Source: Nephrocerus scutellatus
Taxonomy: Eukaryota > Arthropoda > Insecta > Diptera > Pipunculidae
Direction: 5' to 3'
DNA length: 64,000 nucleotides
NCBI GenBank assembly: GCA_947095585.1
Contig: OX352764.1
Location: 1,721,001 to 1,785,000 of the forward strand
Below, piece after piece: positions 11,919 to 24,189 of the stretch. Positions within the stretch are counted from its first letter, which is position 1, and each line of letters opens with the position of its first letter. Under the pieces are notes generated by a model. The model saw only the letters and a program-made list of their open reading frames with translations. It had not been told where the DNA came from and searched no databases. The position numbers and the translations under genes were made by a program.

Positions 11919-12085
11919 TAAGTTGTCACTGAAAGCTTCTTCTCAATTCGCCGTTCGGATCCGGCATTAAATTATAGGTCCCTCCATTTGTGTGCAAACA
12001 TATGCATGCTCAACACAAATGGTTGCGAGAAGTCAGGCCTTAGACCGCATGGTTTGTCGCGCCGATATTATATATATATATTAAT
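11919..12085 (+). mobile_element. tRNA-derived SINE, 5'-truncated copy
   Basis: This copy lacks the tRNA-like head. It starts in the body (GTCACTGAAAGCTTC) and continues through CGGATCCGGCATTAAATTAT and GTGTGCAAACATATGCATGC to the family 3' end GTTTGTCGCGCCGATATTAT, finishing in a TA run at about 12068-12082. It aligns along its length with the complete copy at 34439-34671 with scattered substitutions. 5' truncation is typical of target-primed reverse transcription. Confidence 0.8.
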
Positions 12086-12109
12086 CTTCGCAGGATGACT
12101 TTCCCTGAG

Positions 12110-12910
12110 GATGTCGCTCCAGAGCCCTGAAGCCCGCCAGAGTCCTGAAGTTTGAATGGTCGCCATGTATACCAGTGGAAAACTAGCCTTGTCAAGATTT
12201 TCTAGATTTTGAGATGGAATCCCATAAGGCCTGCCAGAGTCTCAAAATCAAGAAAGGGAAAAACTACACTGGAGTCAGTCAGAAGCAGCAGATTTTCTCC
12301 TATTCACTACCTACCTGAATGGAAGCTAGGCCCTGCACGATATCAAACTTCAGGATGGAATCCCATGAGGCCCATGAAGTCCTTAAGTGTAAAAAGTCAC
12401 TATGCTTATCAAGATTTTCTAGATTGTGAGGTGGAGTCCCATAAGGCCTGCCAGAGTCTCAAAATCAAGAAAGGGAAAAACTACACTGGAGTCAGTCAGA
12501 AGCAGCAGATTTTCTCCTATTCACTACCTACCTGAATGGAAGCTAGGCCCTGCACGATATCAAGCTTCAGGATGGAATCCCATGAGGCACATGAAGTCCT
12601 TAAGTGTAAAAAGTCACTATGCTTATCAAGATTTTCTAGATTGTGAGGTGGAGTCCCATAAGGCCTGCCAGAGTCTCAAAATCAAGAAAGGGAAAAACTA
12701 CACTGGAGTCAGTCAGAAGCAGCAGATTTTCTCCTATTCACTACCTACCTGAATGGAACCTAGGCCCTGCACGATATCAAACTTCAGGATGGAATCCCAT
12801 GAGGCCCATGAAGTCCTTAAGTGTAAAAAGTCACTATGCTTATCAAGATTTTCTAGATTGTGAGGTGGAGTCCCATAAGGCCATCCAGAGTCTCAAAATG
12901 AAGAAAGAGA
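12110..12910 (+). repeat. Tandem array, 217 bp unit, about 3.5 copies
   Basis: Landmarks recur at 12209, 12426 and 12643 (period 217), with partial units at both edges (12120-12200 and 12860-12906). Within a unit there is a diverged internal echo: ATGGAATCCCATAAGGCCTG and ATGGAATCCCATGAGGCCCA. Each unit contains a 108-residue open frame, but 217 is not a multiple of three, so the frame is broken from unit to unit. I read it as non-coding. The segment CCCGCCAGAGTCCTGAAGT at the left edge also occurs on the minus strand near 52500, so the array derives from a dispersed repeat. Confidence 0.9.
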
Positions 12911-13599
12911 TGCTGAACTTATACGCCAGAACGATGGGCACACACTTTTTTTGAAGTTACTTTTTCAGTGCTATAATTAGACAGAAAGGAATGAAATTTT
13001 CTTGAGAATGAAAGATCACTACATTTATTTATACTGAAATAGAGCTTGTACATGTTACACTATCTTGTAATATTATCAATGTTATTATAAAGTAATAAGC
13101 GATAAGTAATAAGCATAAAGCTAGTATTTTGCATTTTGCACATAAAGTAAGATTACAAATAAGCTCGGAAGTTACCTAACCCAGTTTAGCGAGCTTCTCT
13201 ACTCGCGATATGGATAGTTGTAATTCAGGCTGAACACTAAACACGCGTTTAGGATTAAAAAAAATCGATAGCGATAGATTGAGTATTTTTTTCAGTTTTC
13301 TCAGGGGTAGACAAGATCTCCCCTATGAATAAAAAAAAATACGCCATCGCAAGCCGAGCGCTAACCAATTGTTTTAAAACAAGTCCCATCAAATTTTGAC
13401 TGTAAGAAGCCGAGATATAGGAAACGACAAACGTACACACGTTCGGTGAACAATTTTCATATCCTCTGAATATATGCTTCGCCCTTCGGGCCTGCAATTA
13501 AAATATGGAACCCCATTTATTCTAATTTAGCAATTATTTAGATTTTCCGCAGTAGAGCAATAAAAAAGTAGACGTACTGACAAAGAATGGCGTCGCACT
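12911..13599. other. No feature recognised
   Basis: About 690 bp of AT-rich sequence with no supported gene, RNA or repeat. The minus-strand frame at 13255-13497 has no recognisable domain. Confidence 0.4.
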
Positions 13600-14090
13600 G
13601 GACACAGACAGCGCTGAGACAGTCAGCTGACCCTTGAGGTCCGCACAGCTAAGGTGGAGAAATTTGAGCAATTGCACCACGTCGAGAGCGATGTGGCTGT
13701 GGTTCCAGAGATAACCACGGTCCACTGGCCGGTGGGCAGCCACGCAGCCAAACTGGGAATACCTCACAATACCCTTTGCAGGAGCTGCTTAGATGTGAAT
13801 GATAAAGAAACTCTCATTAAATTTCTTTGCAAGTGTCCGGCCCTTACGGCTCTTTGTTTCCGCAAACTGAGTATTCCCTTATTTTATGACCTGAAGGATC
13901 TTTCAGAGTACGTCATCACCGATCTGATATCGAACCTCAATGGTACAGGTTGGATATAACTACACAGAACCATTTTTTCGTTTCATTAGGTCTCCGAAAG
14001 ACTGTGGCAGCAAAACGGCGCACTAAAGCGCTAATGGAGGACCGCGCCAAGTCGGCGAGGACCGCCAGTCTACCTACCTACCCACCTACC
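13600..14090 (+). mobile_element. Group R LINE, 3' end (post-RNase H zinc-knuckle region)
   Basis: At about 13654-13956 the frame encodes the region after the RNase H domain in RNase H-bearing LINEs: HWPVGSHAAKLGIPHNTLCR, then the cysteine-rich SCLDVNDKETLIKFLCKCPA, and a C-terminal ISNLNGTGWI before a stop. The 3' untranslated part continues to a (CTAC)n tail at 14069-14090. The same tail closes the minus-strand group R copy at 35401. Reverse transcriptase and most of RNase H are missing, so this is a 5'-truncated insertion or a decayed remnant. Confidence 0.7.
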
Positions 14091-14330
14091 CTATCAAAAC
14101 CCCATTCTAGAGCCAAAACCTCCATATCCTCTACAAGATCCCTCCTACCCAAGATCACCAAACACCTTTAAAGATCCACAAAGACCCCTAAGACCCCCAC
14201 CAAAATCACACGATTTAAAACCACCCGTCACCGCACCAGAACCATCCCATCATTATCATCGGCACCTTCAAAGTTTAATGTATATCAGACTCACCATGAC
14301 CAACATAGAAACACTCAACCAAAACGTCCA
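14091..14330 (+). repeat. Degenerate C-rich short repeat array
   Basis: Loose repeats of roughly 15 bp built on AAGACCCCC / AAGATCCCT / CAAAACCCC follow the group R 3' tail directly. The units are too diverged for a fixed period to be given by eye. The composition and motif resemble the arrays at 29830-30055 and, on the other strand, 42450-42830. Confidence 0.55.
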
Positions 14331-16735
14331 TACCACAACCCAAAGTTTCAGCTTTATCGGATAAACTGTCTTCGAGTTAATTGCGAACAGATATACAGAC
14401 ATCAGCCAACGTTTCATTTTGAAAAGTTTTTAATAACAAGCTTTTGGTTTTATTGATTTTAAACTGACTTCGTGATGAAGTAGAGACTTGAAACTTTAAA
14501 CATAGCTCAGAACTGGATGACGCAATATTAACTCACTTTCTTGTCTGTCTGTCTGTTCGTTAGAGTGCCTTATGGAACCCTTTTACGAAGTGCACGCTAT
14601 TCTTCCGACTACCTGGTTCTGTTACCTTTGAACGGCTGTATCTTTTGATTGTTTTCAATTTGTATTAGGAAGACTAAAAAGAAGACTATAAAGAAGAAGT
14701 TTTAAAAACGAACTACAAAGTATAAAATAAGATTTAAAATGAAAAATGTGCGAAATCTGCCCACACCATCATTTAATTTAATGCAAATTATCTTCCAACG
14801 AAATTATTCTCAATTTTATTTAAAAGTTCTGCTCCCATTATGGTTTGTGTCTCTGTTAAAATTTGTGAAGCACTTAATTGATGTGCCGATGATATTTCAT
14901 CGCTTTTTTAGAAACATTTTGTGCATCTGACTCACGTGGTATGCAGAAAGACTTAGATCATAAGTTTAGGTTCAATTGCAGGTCTCAGATTCTGTTTCTG
15001 TAAAAAGAGTCTCATGCAGCTCACCTTCTCATGAGTTTGACATTTTTCGCAAGTGCTTTTAAAACAACGAAACAAATAAAAATTTCCTCCAACACCCTGT
15101 ATGAGTGCATGCATTACAAATTCATTTGCAAATCGTGTTTTGTAGCAATAACCGAAGAACGAAACAAAAACAAAACAAAACAGGGGTTGGATTTCGGACC
15201 AACTTTGTTGTAGTTGTATGTAGAGTGCCGGTTCCTGACGAAGCGAAATAGTTTCTTGATTGCTTCTGCAGTAAATTATTTATCCTTCGAATTTGCATTG
15301 CTTCAACCGGGATTTACTCCGATTTCAATGGGAATTAAATCGAAACCGGTCGCCGCCGTCGCCGCCGCCGCCGAAAGGTGTTAACTTGTAAATGTATGCA
15401 CCAGCGTGGAGAGATCCGGCAGAGCTGATAGAGAAGTTTTGTGTACAGTTGAGCTGCTTCCGAAGGGGATAACTCAACGGTTGTAATAGAAATCCTTTTT
15501 GCAATTTCGCAAATTAACAGGTGTAAATCTTTTCTTTGGCAGATCCTTTGGCTTAGGTTCCAGTGGAGCCAACCACCACACTTCTCTTCTCTGTTAGTTT
15601 TTATTTTTTTTATATTTCTCGAACTTCCATCGAAGGATATACTGGTACTGGTTCTCTCCCACTCTGTTTACATGATACCTTTTTTTTTGCAAAAGAAAAA
15701 AAAAAAGAAAAATCTGAAATCCTTTACAGCCACAACTGGGACACATATTGGCAGTTCATTTATTCTCGATATTCAGGATATAGCGAACGCTCACTTATAT
15801 TCCCCATTCGAATATAAATATCCTTTTGTGGTGCTAGACATTGCAACGAAACTGAAATGAGAAAAAAAAAAATCAAAAATATTTCTCGCCGCCAGCGAAT
15901 TGTGATAAAAATGAAATTTATTGGAGTTTCGCACACAGATAACCAAATAGGACGGGAAATGAAATAAGGGAGTGGGGGTTGCGATATTGCGATAATGTTG
16001 CAAATTTTGCAGATGGCAGACAATTTGGCTGGCTTATTGTTTCACAGCTGTTGCAACTTTTGTTATCAAAATGGAACAACTCAGGACACATTCCGATCGA
16101 ATTCCTTTCTTCTTTATTTTTTCAATGCGAAGTAATCAACTGTGGTGTTGGACAATGGACTTTGAATTAGCAATCGGACGGTATTTTTGGCATTCTGTTT
16201 TTTCGAGTTCAGCTTCGGTTAGCTCAGTCTATGAGATTACCTCAATTTGGCTGTGTCAGGATGACACATTTGATGCAGCCGACAGGAGGCAAATGGAGAT
16301 GTCCATCTTTTGTTGTTTTTGAAATCACAAACATGGGGTTTTTCATTTAAGGGCGATGCATTTTTTCTTTTTAATAAAGAGACTTCTGTGTAGGATATTG
16401 AGCTGCTTTTTATTCCATATGAAAGTACAATATATACCATTATTTTTGAAATACAACATCATTCAAATATCCTCCACTAAAACGATTGCATGAGGGAATG
16501 CGCTGAACACAATAACTTGTTGCATAAATCGACAGATATTCCAGCAATTTCGGGTTGGATGTTATCTCTGAGAGCTTCTAAAGTTTAAAGCTTATTGGTA
16601 TAGAAAATTGATTAAAGACAGCTCCAAAGATAAAAGCCATAAGGCGTTAAATAGCATGAAAAAGATGGCCTATTTCTGGATATAACTCGTTCACCGAGAT
16701 TCCATTTCAATAAATCGATGGTTTGAGCAGCTGTG
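14331..16735. other. No gene recognised
   Basis: About 2.4 kb without supported coding sequence. Short simple motifs are present (TCTG at 14540, GCCGCC at 15352-15374, an A-rich stretch at 15690-15712). Open frames at 15563-15860 and 15979-16322 lack domains and splice context. Confidence 0.4.
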
Positions 16736-16739
16736 TGGC

Positions 16740-16915
16740 ATTTGGATAAAATCGGATTAGTTTTAAAAAAACTTTATATGGTAGAACCTTTAATTCTTTG
16801 AGTCTGATCACTTATTTTTTAAAAATAGAGTTGTCATCGGAGATACACGTGCGTACAAAGTTTATATAAAATCGAGCTATAGGAAGTTGGTTAAAAATTG
16901 ATCACAAGATTCCAC
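16740..16915 (+). repeat. Dispersed AT-rich repeat (copy 1)
   Basis: Shares an ordered series of short matches with 51300-51470: AAAATCGG near the start, an A/T-rich block before TTTATATGG, then an ACGTGYGTRCAAA-type segment, then AAAATCG followed by TAGGA, GGTTAAAAA and GATC/GAAC. Order and spacing are kept with indels, so the two are probably old copies of one non-coding dispersed family. Confidence 0.5.
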
Positions 16916-17216
16916 ACGCCACCCACAGATAGACAGCCGGGCACGTGAAATTAATATAGGGAATTTCAAAAGCAGTCAGTATCAAGGTAGCGGTTTCCAT
17001 TAACCGTAACTAATTAATTATTTCCGTTTAAAAGAAAATATGGACCAGTGACGCCTTCAGAATGAAATATAGTGCAGAGAATCAGAGATATAGGAGCCTT
17101 ATGGTCACTTTGGTAAGATATTGTATTTATTCACCTTGGATCAGCGCACGACCAAACAAAATGTCTGTTAACTAAACTCGATACATCGCTGCTTTCCACA
17201 ACATACTAAACATTGA

Positions 17217-18600
17217 TAGGTAGGTAGGTAGGTAGGACCAATCAGTCTTTCATCATTCCTGTTAAAGACTCTGGAAACACTGATCGATATCTATGTACGC
17301 ACACGCATTGACAAAAGACTCCTGTATACAGATCGGCACGCGTATTTTAAAGGTAAGTCAGTAGAAATAGCTCTGCAGACACCGGTACGTTCTATTGAAC
17401 ATTCCCTTCACCACAAGAAGCACACAATGGTGGTATTCCTAGACATTGAATGCGCTAGTAACAACGTCATCCCATCTGCGATTACGGATACGCTGTCGAC
17501 TTTGAGGGTGGATGACTCGCTTGGCGAATTAATCTTCTGCCCATAAGTAGGATTATTAATTCAAAGCTGGGCGTATCGTCTGCCAAAAGATCTGTCTGCA
17601 GAGGAAGCCCAAAAAATCCTGTCTCCCATTCTATGGAACTTAGCGATGAATCAGCTGCTGGTATGCCTAAGAGGTGAGGGCTGCTTATGCGAATGACGAA
17701 TACCCGAATACCTTAAAGGAACTCCTGCAAAATGCTCTCAACAAGCTAAGTTGCTGGCAGGGGTAAATCCTCGCAAAACTGAGTCTGTCCTATTCATCAG
17801 AAAATATATAGTCCCACTAATTAACTCTCCTTCTATAAAAGGTATAAGCTTAATATTTTCTGATAGAGCCAAGTATTTGGGTCTTATTTTGGATAGAAAG
17901 CTAAGCTAGAAACTTAACATACAAGAAAGAGTTCGTAAAACCACAGTGGCACTCTTCTCATACAAGAAAACCATTGGTAGCAGATGGGGTCTTCAACTCC
18001 ATATAACCCAATGGCTATATTCAGCGGTTGAAAAATTAAGCAAAGTCCAAAGATCAGCTAGTCTAGGAGCAATTCGTACAACAGGCAACATAGACTACAC
18101 CATTCCGCAACTCCATTTCAACAAAAACTTCCAGGTCACCTTCCCCTCCAGATCATTCTGGGACGAAGACGTTTACTTGGAAGATGAACACATTTATTTT
18201 TACACAGATTTTACACTGATAACGGAATCGGCGGAGGTTTTTTCTCGAAAAAGCTAAATCTTAGCCTCTCTTATCATCTGCCAAATTACTGTAGTGTTTT
18301 CCAGGCTGAAATAATGGCGATCAGTGAAGCCTTGTCTTAGCGTCATATCCGCTAAGGATATCCGTATAGTCTCGGATAGCCAAGCTTCAGACAAACTCGA
18401 TCACGTACAAGTAAAGCCACTCCTCTATGCTGATAAAGCAGCAAAGATTGACGCCTTGGAGGTCAACATTGTTTGTATTATTGGTGATATACGGGCAGGA
18501 GTGCTCGAAAAAGTGGCCCGAAATTTGACATCTAGAATACGCTTCGTCAGGAACAGCTGCGTTGGTCGTATACCCAAAAAATGTCCATAACTTTATATTT
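17217..18600 (+). mobile_element. Group P LINE fragment (reverse transcriptase to RNase H), decayed
   Basis: After a (TAGG)n run at 17218-17236, the plus strand encodes fragments of a LINE reverse transcriptase in several frames: MVVFLDIECASNNVIPSAIT at 17428-17490, AYAN in place of the catalytic YADD at about 17683, NALNKLSCW, and SDRAKYLGLILDRKLS at 17863-17909. A connection domain follows (VRKTTVALFSYKKTIGSRWG), then an RNase H beginning at about 18180-18260. Frameshifts are frequent and the segment after YAND is deleted. Similarity fades after about 18420, so the right boundary is approximate. It is closest to the copies at 22335, 41310 and 57409. Confidence 0.75.
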
Positions 18601-21600
18601 CGAATGGATAATACAATTTGATTAAAATTCATTTTTGTCGCTATTTTTTACAACTTCAAGGTCTATGGGCTTATAAAACAACCGATACAAACAGTAAAAA
18701 GAGAACAGTACATAGATGAGATCCTTAAGGTACTCCAGATGAGACATTTATTTCTTTGGAATACAAATCTCGAATAAGAACTTACTGCGAATGAGCAAAA
18801 AGGTAGGATTTCAGCCAAATAGAAAAAGGGACCACCAAAACCACATGCTTCCAACTTAGGAACCAGGAGATATAAGTTTACACGGCCTTAAGTATACGAA
18901 CGATAGGTTCTTCAACCTATCTCGTATCTCGTACCAATTGCAGCGATCTTCAACAGCACGGAATCAAAAAGAATTATAACCGCGGAAAGGTTTAATTGTG
19001 GCTCTACATTTGGGACAGAGGGAACCGCTTTTACAAGACATACGACAAAGCATTGCTGTCCAATTTTGAATTTTTGATTCGATCGTTGCTTACGTGCAGC
19101 CAAAACTCGATTGATTCGACGAAACTCAATTAAAAAAACTCAAAAATTGGCTGCAACCATCCCGGGTAGCACAGTCGATTTAAAAGAAGAAGAATAATAA
19201 AAACACTTAAACCTCAAAAACTTAATTACCAAGTCTATGAGAAGAGATGTTGAAAGGTCAGTTTCCAGTTTATTATTTAATCCCAGCTCAACCTCAATGC
19301 CAGCTCAATAAATAAAAGACCAGACTGTTGGTGATAACTTCAAATCTAAACACCGCCGCCGGAGCATCATAAATTGTAAAATCCGTTCACGCCTCTCTGT
19401 CAATAGAGTACTTGTCTAGAAGCGGCTTTCTCTCTCTCTCTTAAAATTTAATTACACGCACAATTGGGCTCACGCACAATTTGGACAGCGCGATAAATTA
19501 ATGAAATTGCGCCAAAGCGGCAAAGGGGTCCCAATTGCCAAATATTTCACAGGACGAGATTCACCACAGAAATATGAATATGAATTGTGCTGCTGCCTGC
19601 ATCTGTGGCCAAGAGGTGGAGCTGGCTGTGTTGGCCAACTGTGCCGGTTGATCCGGTCTGCTTCGGTCGTTATGTGCAATTAATTTCTTTGGTTGTGCCG
19701 GGTCCATGCAGGCAGGAAGTCACAATGACGTTTTTCGGAGGTACGTCGGTTGGCTTGAACACCTGATATGACGAACGACGTTACAATTTCCTATGCTGCT
19801 CCAACGGGTTGACACCATCGAAGGATGGAAGCCGATTGCATCCAAAAATTAAATGCACATAGCTGGAAGAGGGCTACGTACAAAATTTATTTTCCAACTT
19901 TGCGGCCTTCTAATATTGTCAGTTACCTGCCGCTGCCGTTCAGGGACTGGGGGTATTGGCGTTTGGAAGGAAGCAATTTGGATCAGCATGCGGCACATCC
20001 TTGCCGTGATGGTTTGCCACAGTGTGTGTGTGTGTGTGTGTGAATACATTTTAAACGAGCAAAATGGAATTTTCTGTTTGGAGTGTCCTTTCAAGGATTC
20101 TGTAATGAAAACATTGGATTCTCCTTCGGGGCATTGTCGCATTGTAATGGAATGTGTAATTGGAATTGTTTGCGTACATCGCACATACACACACACACAC
20201 TCACTCACACAGAATAAGAGATAAAACACAAAGTTATAGCCTCAGCTGGAGTCACAGCCAGCGAGTGCATGGTACAGGCTGTGTTTGCCTCATTCTAGAA
20301 ATCAGAAATCAGCCAAAAGGCAATTGGATATAATTTCTAATTATCCGGTTGGCCGAAGTCATCCCGACTCGGACTCGGTATCTATGTATCTGTGGGACAA
20401 TGTAAAGCCTTTCCTGTCGCCTTCCTCCTGGTAAATGTGAGTATTATGCTTGAGTCTCTGGGTGTATGTGTGCCTATGTGCAATGGAGCGATTTTATTTA
20501 CTGCAAGGAAATTGTAACATTTGCTGGAGCATTTGTTAAATCATGTCCCAGCAATTGTTTCCTGTTCATAGCCCATTTCCAGAGTCACCAGTTGCCGTTG
20601 CCGTTGCCGTTGCCGTTGTCCTCTCAATCGATCTTCATCAGAGTTTGAGGTTTTCAAGAAGTTTTCACTTCGTGCGGTGAAAAGCACAAGAGTTTCAAAA
20701 AGGATGCGAAAGTTTTACTTTGCTGGGGTGCATCCGGTTGCTCCATGCACTTTAACTGTTATCTGTGCTGTACTATGAAAATGAAGTTAAAATCCAAGTT
20801 ATCAATGCAGCTCATGAATGGATTTTTCTTGCAGAGATCACCTCATCATTGATATGAACGCATTGTACGGTTGCTGGTAGGTATATCAAAAAAACGAAAA
20901 CCACAACAGCAACAACAGCTATGCAAATGTATTTTTATGATAGTGAGGGTTTTTTTTAACTTTATTTTCAAGGCAAGGTTATATGAACAGCAATACAAAC
21001 AAAAAACTACAACCAAAGCTTCGCAAACTTTGTTTTTTTAGTAGTAAGCGTTTTTTTCTTCTTAATTTCATCTCCTGTGACTATTCTCTAGGAACACATA
21101 AGGTGCTCACAAGGTCTTTCCTGTCACTAGTAGGTGAAATTCTTTCAATCAAAGACACAGATCCTGGTTATTCACTGATTGGTGCTAGTTCGATAGAATC
21201 TAAGCTACCTGATTTGGTTTCACGTATCTTCTCAATGACACCTTATCCTCACCTAAGGTCCTGTATATACACGGATAGCACACACACACACACTGTCTAA
21301 ATTAAATTTCGCAATTTCAATCAGCGCTGAGTTCTCGTTGAGTTTGCTATCATCGCTTTGATGAGGCCACCACACTGCCACGCTTGCCGGCGGCGATCCT
21401 TCAAACGTAAAGTGGAAGAAGCGCACATAGCAAAGCACGCTAATTGATTTATCCTGAAGATTAGATGACGACGCTTGTGCTCCTGTTCAGTGTGTGTGTG
21501 TGTGTGTGTGCAAACTCTGCGTACTCACACGTGCGTCTTAATTTAAATTTAAAATTTCAAAAAAATTCGCATTGGTGCGAGGATGCGCGCGAATTGAATT

Positions 21601-21789
21601 GCTTGTGTGTTGTGCATTCAGGCGAATTATGTTGAACATTTTTTTGACTGTGTATTCGTGTGCGTGTGTGTGTATTTGTTTCCTTTGAAGGTTGTTTTTA
21701 ATGATGAATGCATGCGACTCTCCAAACAACGGCTGGCTATTACTTGCTTTTTGTAAGCACATTTGTAAGGTTGGGGGGGAGGGAAAGGT
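18601..21789. other. No gene recognised; several microsatellites
   Basis: About 3.2 kb without a supported gene. It contains simple repeats: (TC)n at 19430-19440, (GT)n at 20022-20041, (CA)n at about 20187-20201, the hexamer TTGCCG repeated about five times at 20585-20618, and (GT)n at 21488-21511. Frames spanning the dinucleotide runs on both strands are artefacts of the repeats. Confidence 0.5.
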
Positions 21790-22330
21790 TGTAGGTACAG
21801 CACCTAGTCATAAAGCAACTGAGCAAATTGCGATTACAGCCAAATTACAGAACGACCTAGGTTAACGCAACTTTCGATCACCGCCACTCCTCGATACTAT
21901 AGCGAAACAGGTTTGGCCTAAGTTGGACATGGATCGCTCTGGAGCACTGATATCCCTGCAAAAAAGGGATATGAAAACAACTATAGGTATTTTAACAGGG
22001 CACTGCGTTCTTGATGTAAATGCTAGGAGGATAGGCCGCGTGTTTAATGACTTCTGTAGAAGCTGCTATAACGCCACAGAGGAGGAAACAATATCCCACT
22101 TCTGTGTTCATGTCCGGCTCTTGCAAGCAGAAGACTGAAACACTTGGGATACCACACGATGAACAGTTTATCCGATGTCTAGGGCTGTAAGATGGGAGAT
22201 ATCCCAAAATTAATAAAAAACACCGAATGGGCTTTGTAGTATAAGTGGAAAGGCTTTGATCCTGTGGTACCACAATGGACCCTAAACGGTCTAAGTGTGC
22301 AATAGCAGCCACCGAACCTAACCTAACTTA
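21790..22330 (+). mobile_element. Group P LINE, 3' end
   Basis: At about 21908-22137 the frame encodes the C-terminal region after RNase H (VWPKLDMDRSGAL, ILTGHCVLDVNARRIG, NDFCRSCYNATEEETISHFC), followed by a frameshift. The 3' untranslated region has the family motif CACAATGGACC at 22271 and ends in a CCTAA-type tail, AACCTAACCTAACTTA at 22315-22330. Everything upstream of the C-terminal region is missing. Another group P fragment starts immediately after the tail. Confidence 0.75.
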
Positions 22331-22334
22331 ACTG

Positions 22335-23648
22335 CTCGATAATTGCAAAGCCTTAATACAATTGTCGACTCAATTCTAAGTAAACGCAACTCTGAGGTGA
22401 GCAAATTTACAACTCAGACAAGTCCTGCTTATTTTTACAAGGAGTACACAATGGTGGTATTCCTAGACATTGAAGGCACTTTTAACAACGCCAACACATC
22501 TGCGATTACGGATGCGCTGTCGACTTTGAGGGTGGACAACTCGCTTGGCGAATTAATCTTCTGCCCACAAGTAGGATTTTAAATTCAATGCTGGCCGTAT
22601 CGTCTGCCAGAAGATCTGTCTGCAGATGAACCCCACAAGGTGGAGTCCTGTCCCTCCTTCTATGGAACTTAGCGAAGAATGAGCTCCTGGTATGCCTAAG
22701 AGGTGAGGGCTGCACAGTACTCGCTTATGCGGATGACGTTGTTATTTCCGTCAGGTATAGGCTTTACATTCTCTGATAGAGTCAAGTATTTGGGTCTTAT
22801 TTTGGACAGAAAGCTAAGCTGGAAACCTAAGATACAAGAAAGAGTTCGCTATTGTATGTATTAGCGAGCACTTCGTACAACAGACAACATAGACTACACC
22901 ATTGGGCAACTCAATTTCAACAAAAACTTCCAGGTCACCTTCCTCTCCTTATCATTCTGGGACGAAGACGGAATCAGTTCAATACTTGCCCTTAGCTGCC
23001 GATCATCTTTCGTGGCGATGGCGGAGTAGTTCAATATCCACCTGTGTTGGGTGCCGGGGCAAAGAGACATTCCGGGTAACTGTATAGCTGACGAACTACA
23101 CTACCATTCTTACGTGAATATGGTTCCATAGGCATACCAATCGCTACATCCAAGCGGGATGCTAGTGTAAAAACTAACTGTATGTGGTCAAACGGTACAC
23201 CCTGCATAGCGATAAAGCAAATCTGGCCCAAGCTGGATCCGAAACACTCCAAGTATTCAATCTCTCAAAAAAGATCGCATATCGCTGCTATTGTAGGTGT
23301 CATCACTGGACACTGTCTCATAGGCAGGCCTGCAGCAAGACTTGGAGTCTTCTCGAATGACTTCTGCAGAAGCTGCATAGATGAGGAGGAGGAGAAGACC
23401 ATCGACCTTCTTCTCTGTGGTTCCAGCCCTCCCCAAAAACGTAAACTCCATATGGGAGCTTTCTTCTACAACGACACTAATGATCTCAGCAACATTGACA
23501 TTATTGGTCTCCTACGCTTCATACGAATCTCTAATTGGTTCATCGAGTAGATGGAAGGAATTTTAGCTGATCCTATTAGCATCATAATGAACCATTACTG
23601 GTATAAGTTTGTCAGTTTCACTGACAGTCACCTTAACCTTACCTAATC
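22335..23648 (+). mobile_element. Group P LINE, internally deleted but with a 3' end
   Basis: Retains, in order, a reverse transcriptase core piece (MVVFLDIEGTFNNANTSAIT at 22451), the catalytic region YADDVVIS at about 22726-22750, then after a deletion FSDRVKYLGLILDRKLSW at 22773-22830, pieces of RNase H (VPGQRDIPGN-like at about 23048-23080), and a long C-terminal frame at 23182-23550 (NGTPCIAIKQIWPKLD, ITGHCLIGRPAARLGVFSND, FCRSCIDEEEEKTID, ISNWFIE). It ends in a CCTTAACCTTACCTAATC tail at 23632-23648. Stops and deletions separate the blocks. Confidence 0.8.
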
Positions 23649-23854
23649 TAGGTAGAGTAGCAGTACCCGCTGCATTTGCGTGGACCTCCATTGGAGATAG
23701 AGTGCGCGATTTTGTTTCCAACGACCACGAGAGACCTATCAGACTTTTATTGGTTTATAAGTTTGCTTATTTGACTAACAAAAAAAGGGTTAAAACTTTA
23801 AAAGACAATTCGAAAAGTTCTTCTCCTTCAACGATGCTACACAACTGGCCAAAT

Positions 23855-24182
23855 ATTCCATTTATTGAAGTCGGAGTTCAGTGACCGTTTATCTCTAGAA
23901 ATAGACCAGTAATTTGGTTGCCTCAGTCGTATAATGTGATGCCTCTGGATTTTTTTTCCTTTGGGGCTATATATTCCAGGATATATACCAATAAACCAGA
24001 GATTATTGACGTTCTTAGGTGATTTGCCGGCATATTAGCTTATTTATGCGTAACTCTCACTTATACAGATGTTACCGAGATCCGGATGCCTTTTTTTGGA
24101 TCGACCCTAGACCATTTGGCTGACCTAATAAGATCTATTGTATTTTGTTGGCTTTGTTTGGATGAAATGACTATTCGGGAAA
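23855..24182 (+). mobile_element. Mariner-like transposase C-terminal remnant
   Basis: Around 23905-24015 the plus strand encodes RPVIWLPQSYNVMPLDFFSF followed by YTNKPEIIDVLR, corresponding to the WPPRSxDLxPLDYFLW region of Tc1/mariner-type transposases, whose aspartate in PLDFF is the third catalytic acid. A stop follows at about 24020 and only weak similarity continues. No terminal inverted repeat was found nearby. It may belong to the family whose ends are seen at 5600-5945, but the regions cannot be compared directly. Confidence 0.55.
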
Positions 24183-24189
24183 CTCTAAA

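Noticed and set aside
12209..12954. Three tandem 103-108 codon frames as a small gene family
   Set aside because: They are copies of a 217 bp repeat whose length is not a multiple of three. Frames overlap each other and lack any domain.
22315..22330. Interstitial telomere sequence
   Set aside because: The CCTAAC runs are only two or three units long and occur precisely at LINE 3' ends, so they are element tails.
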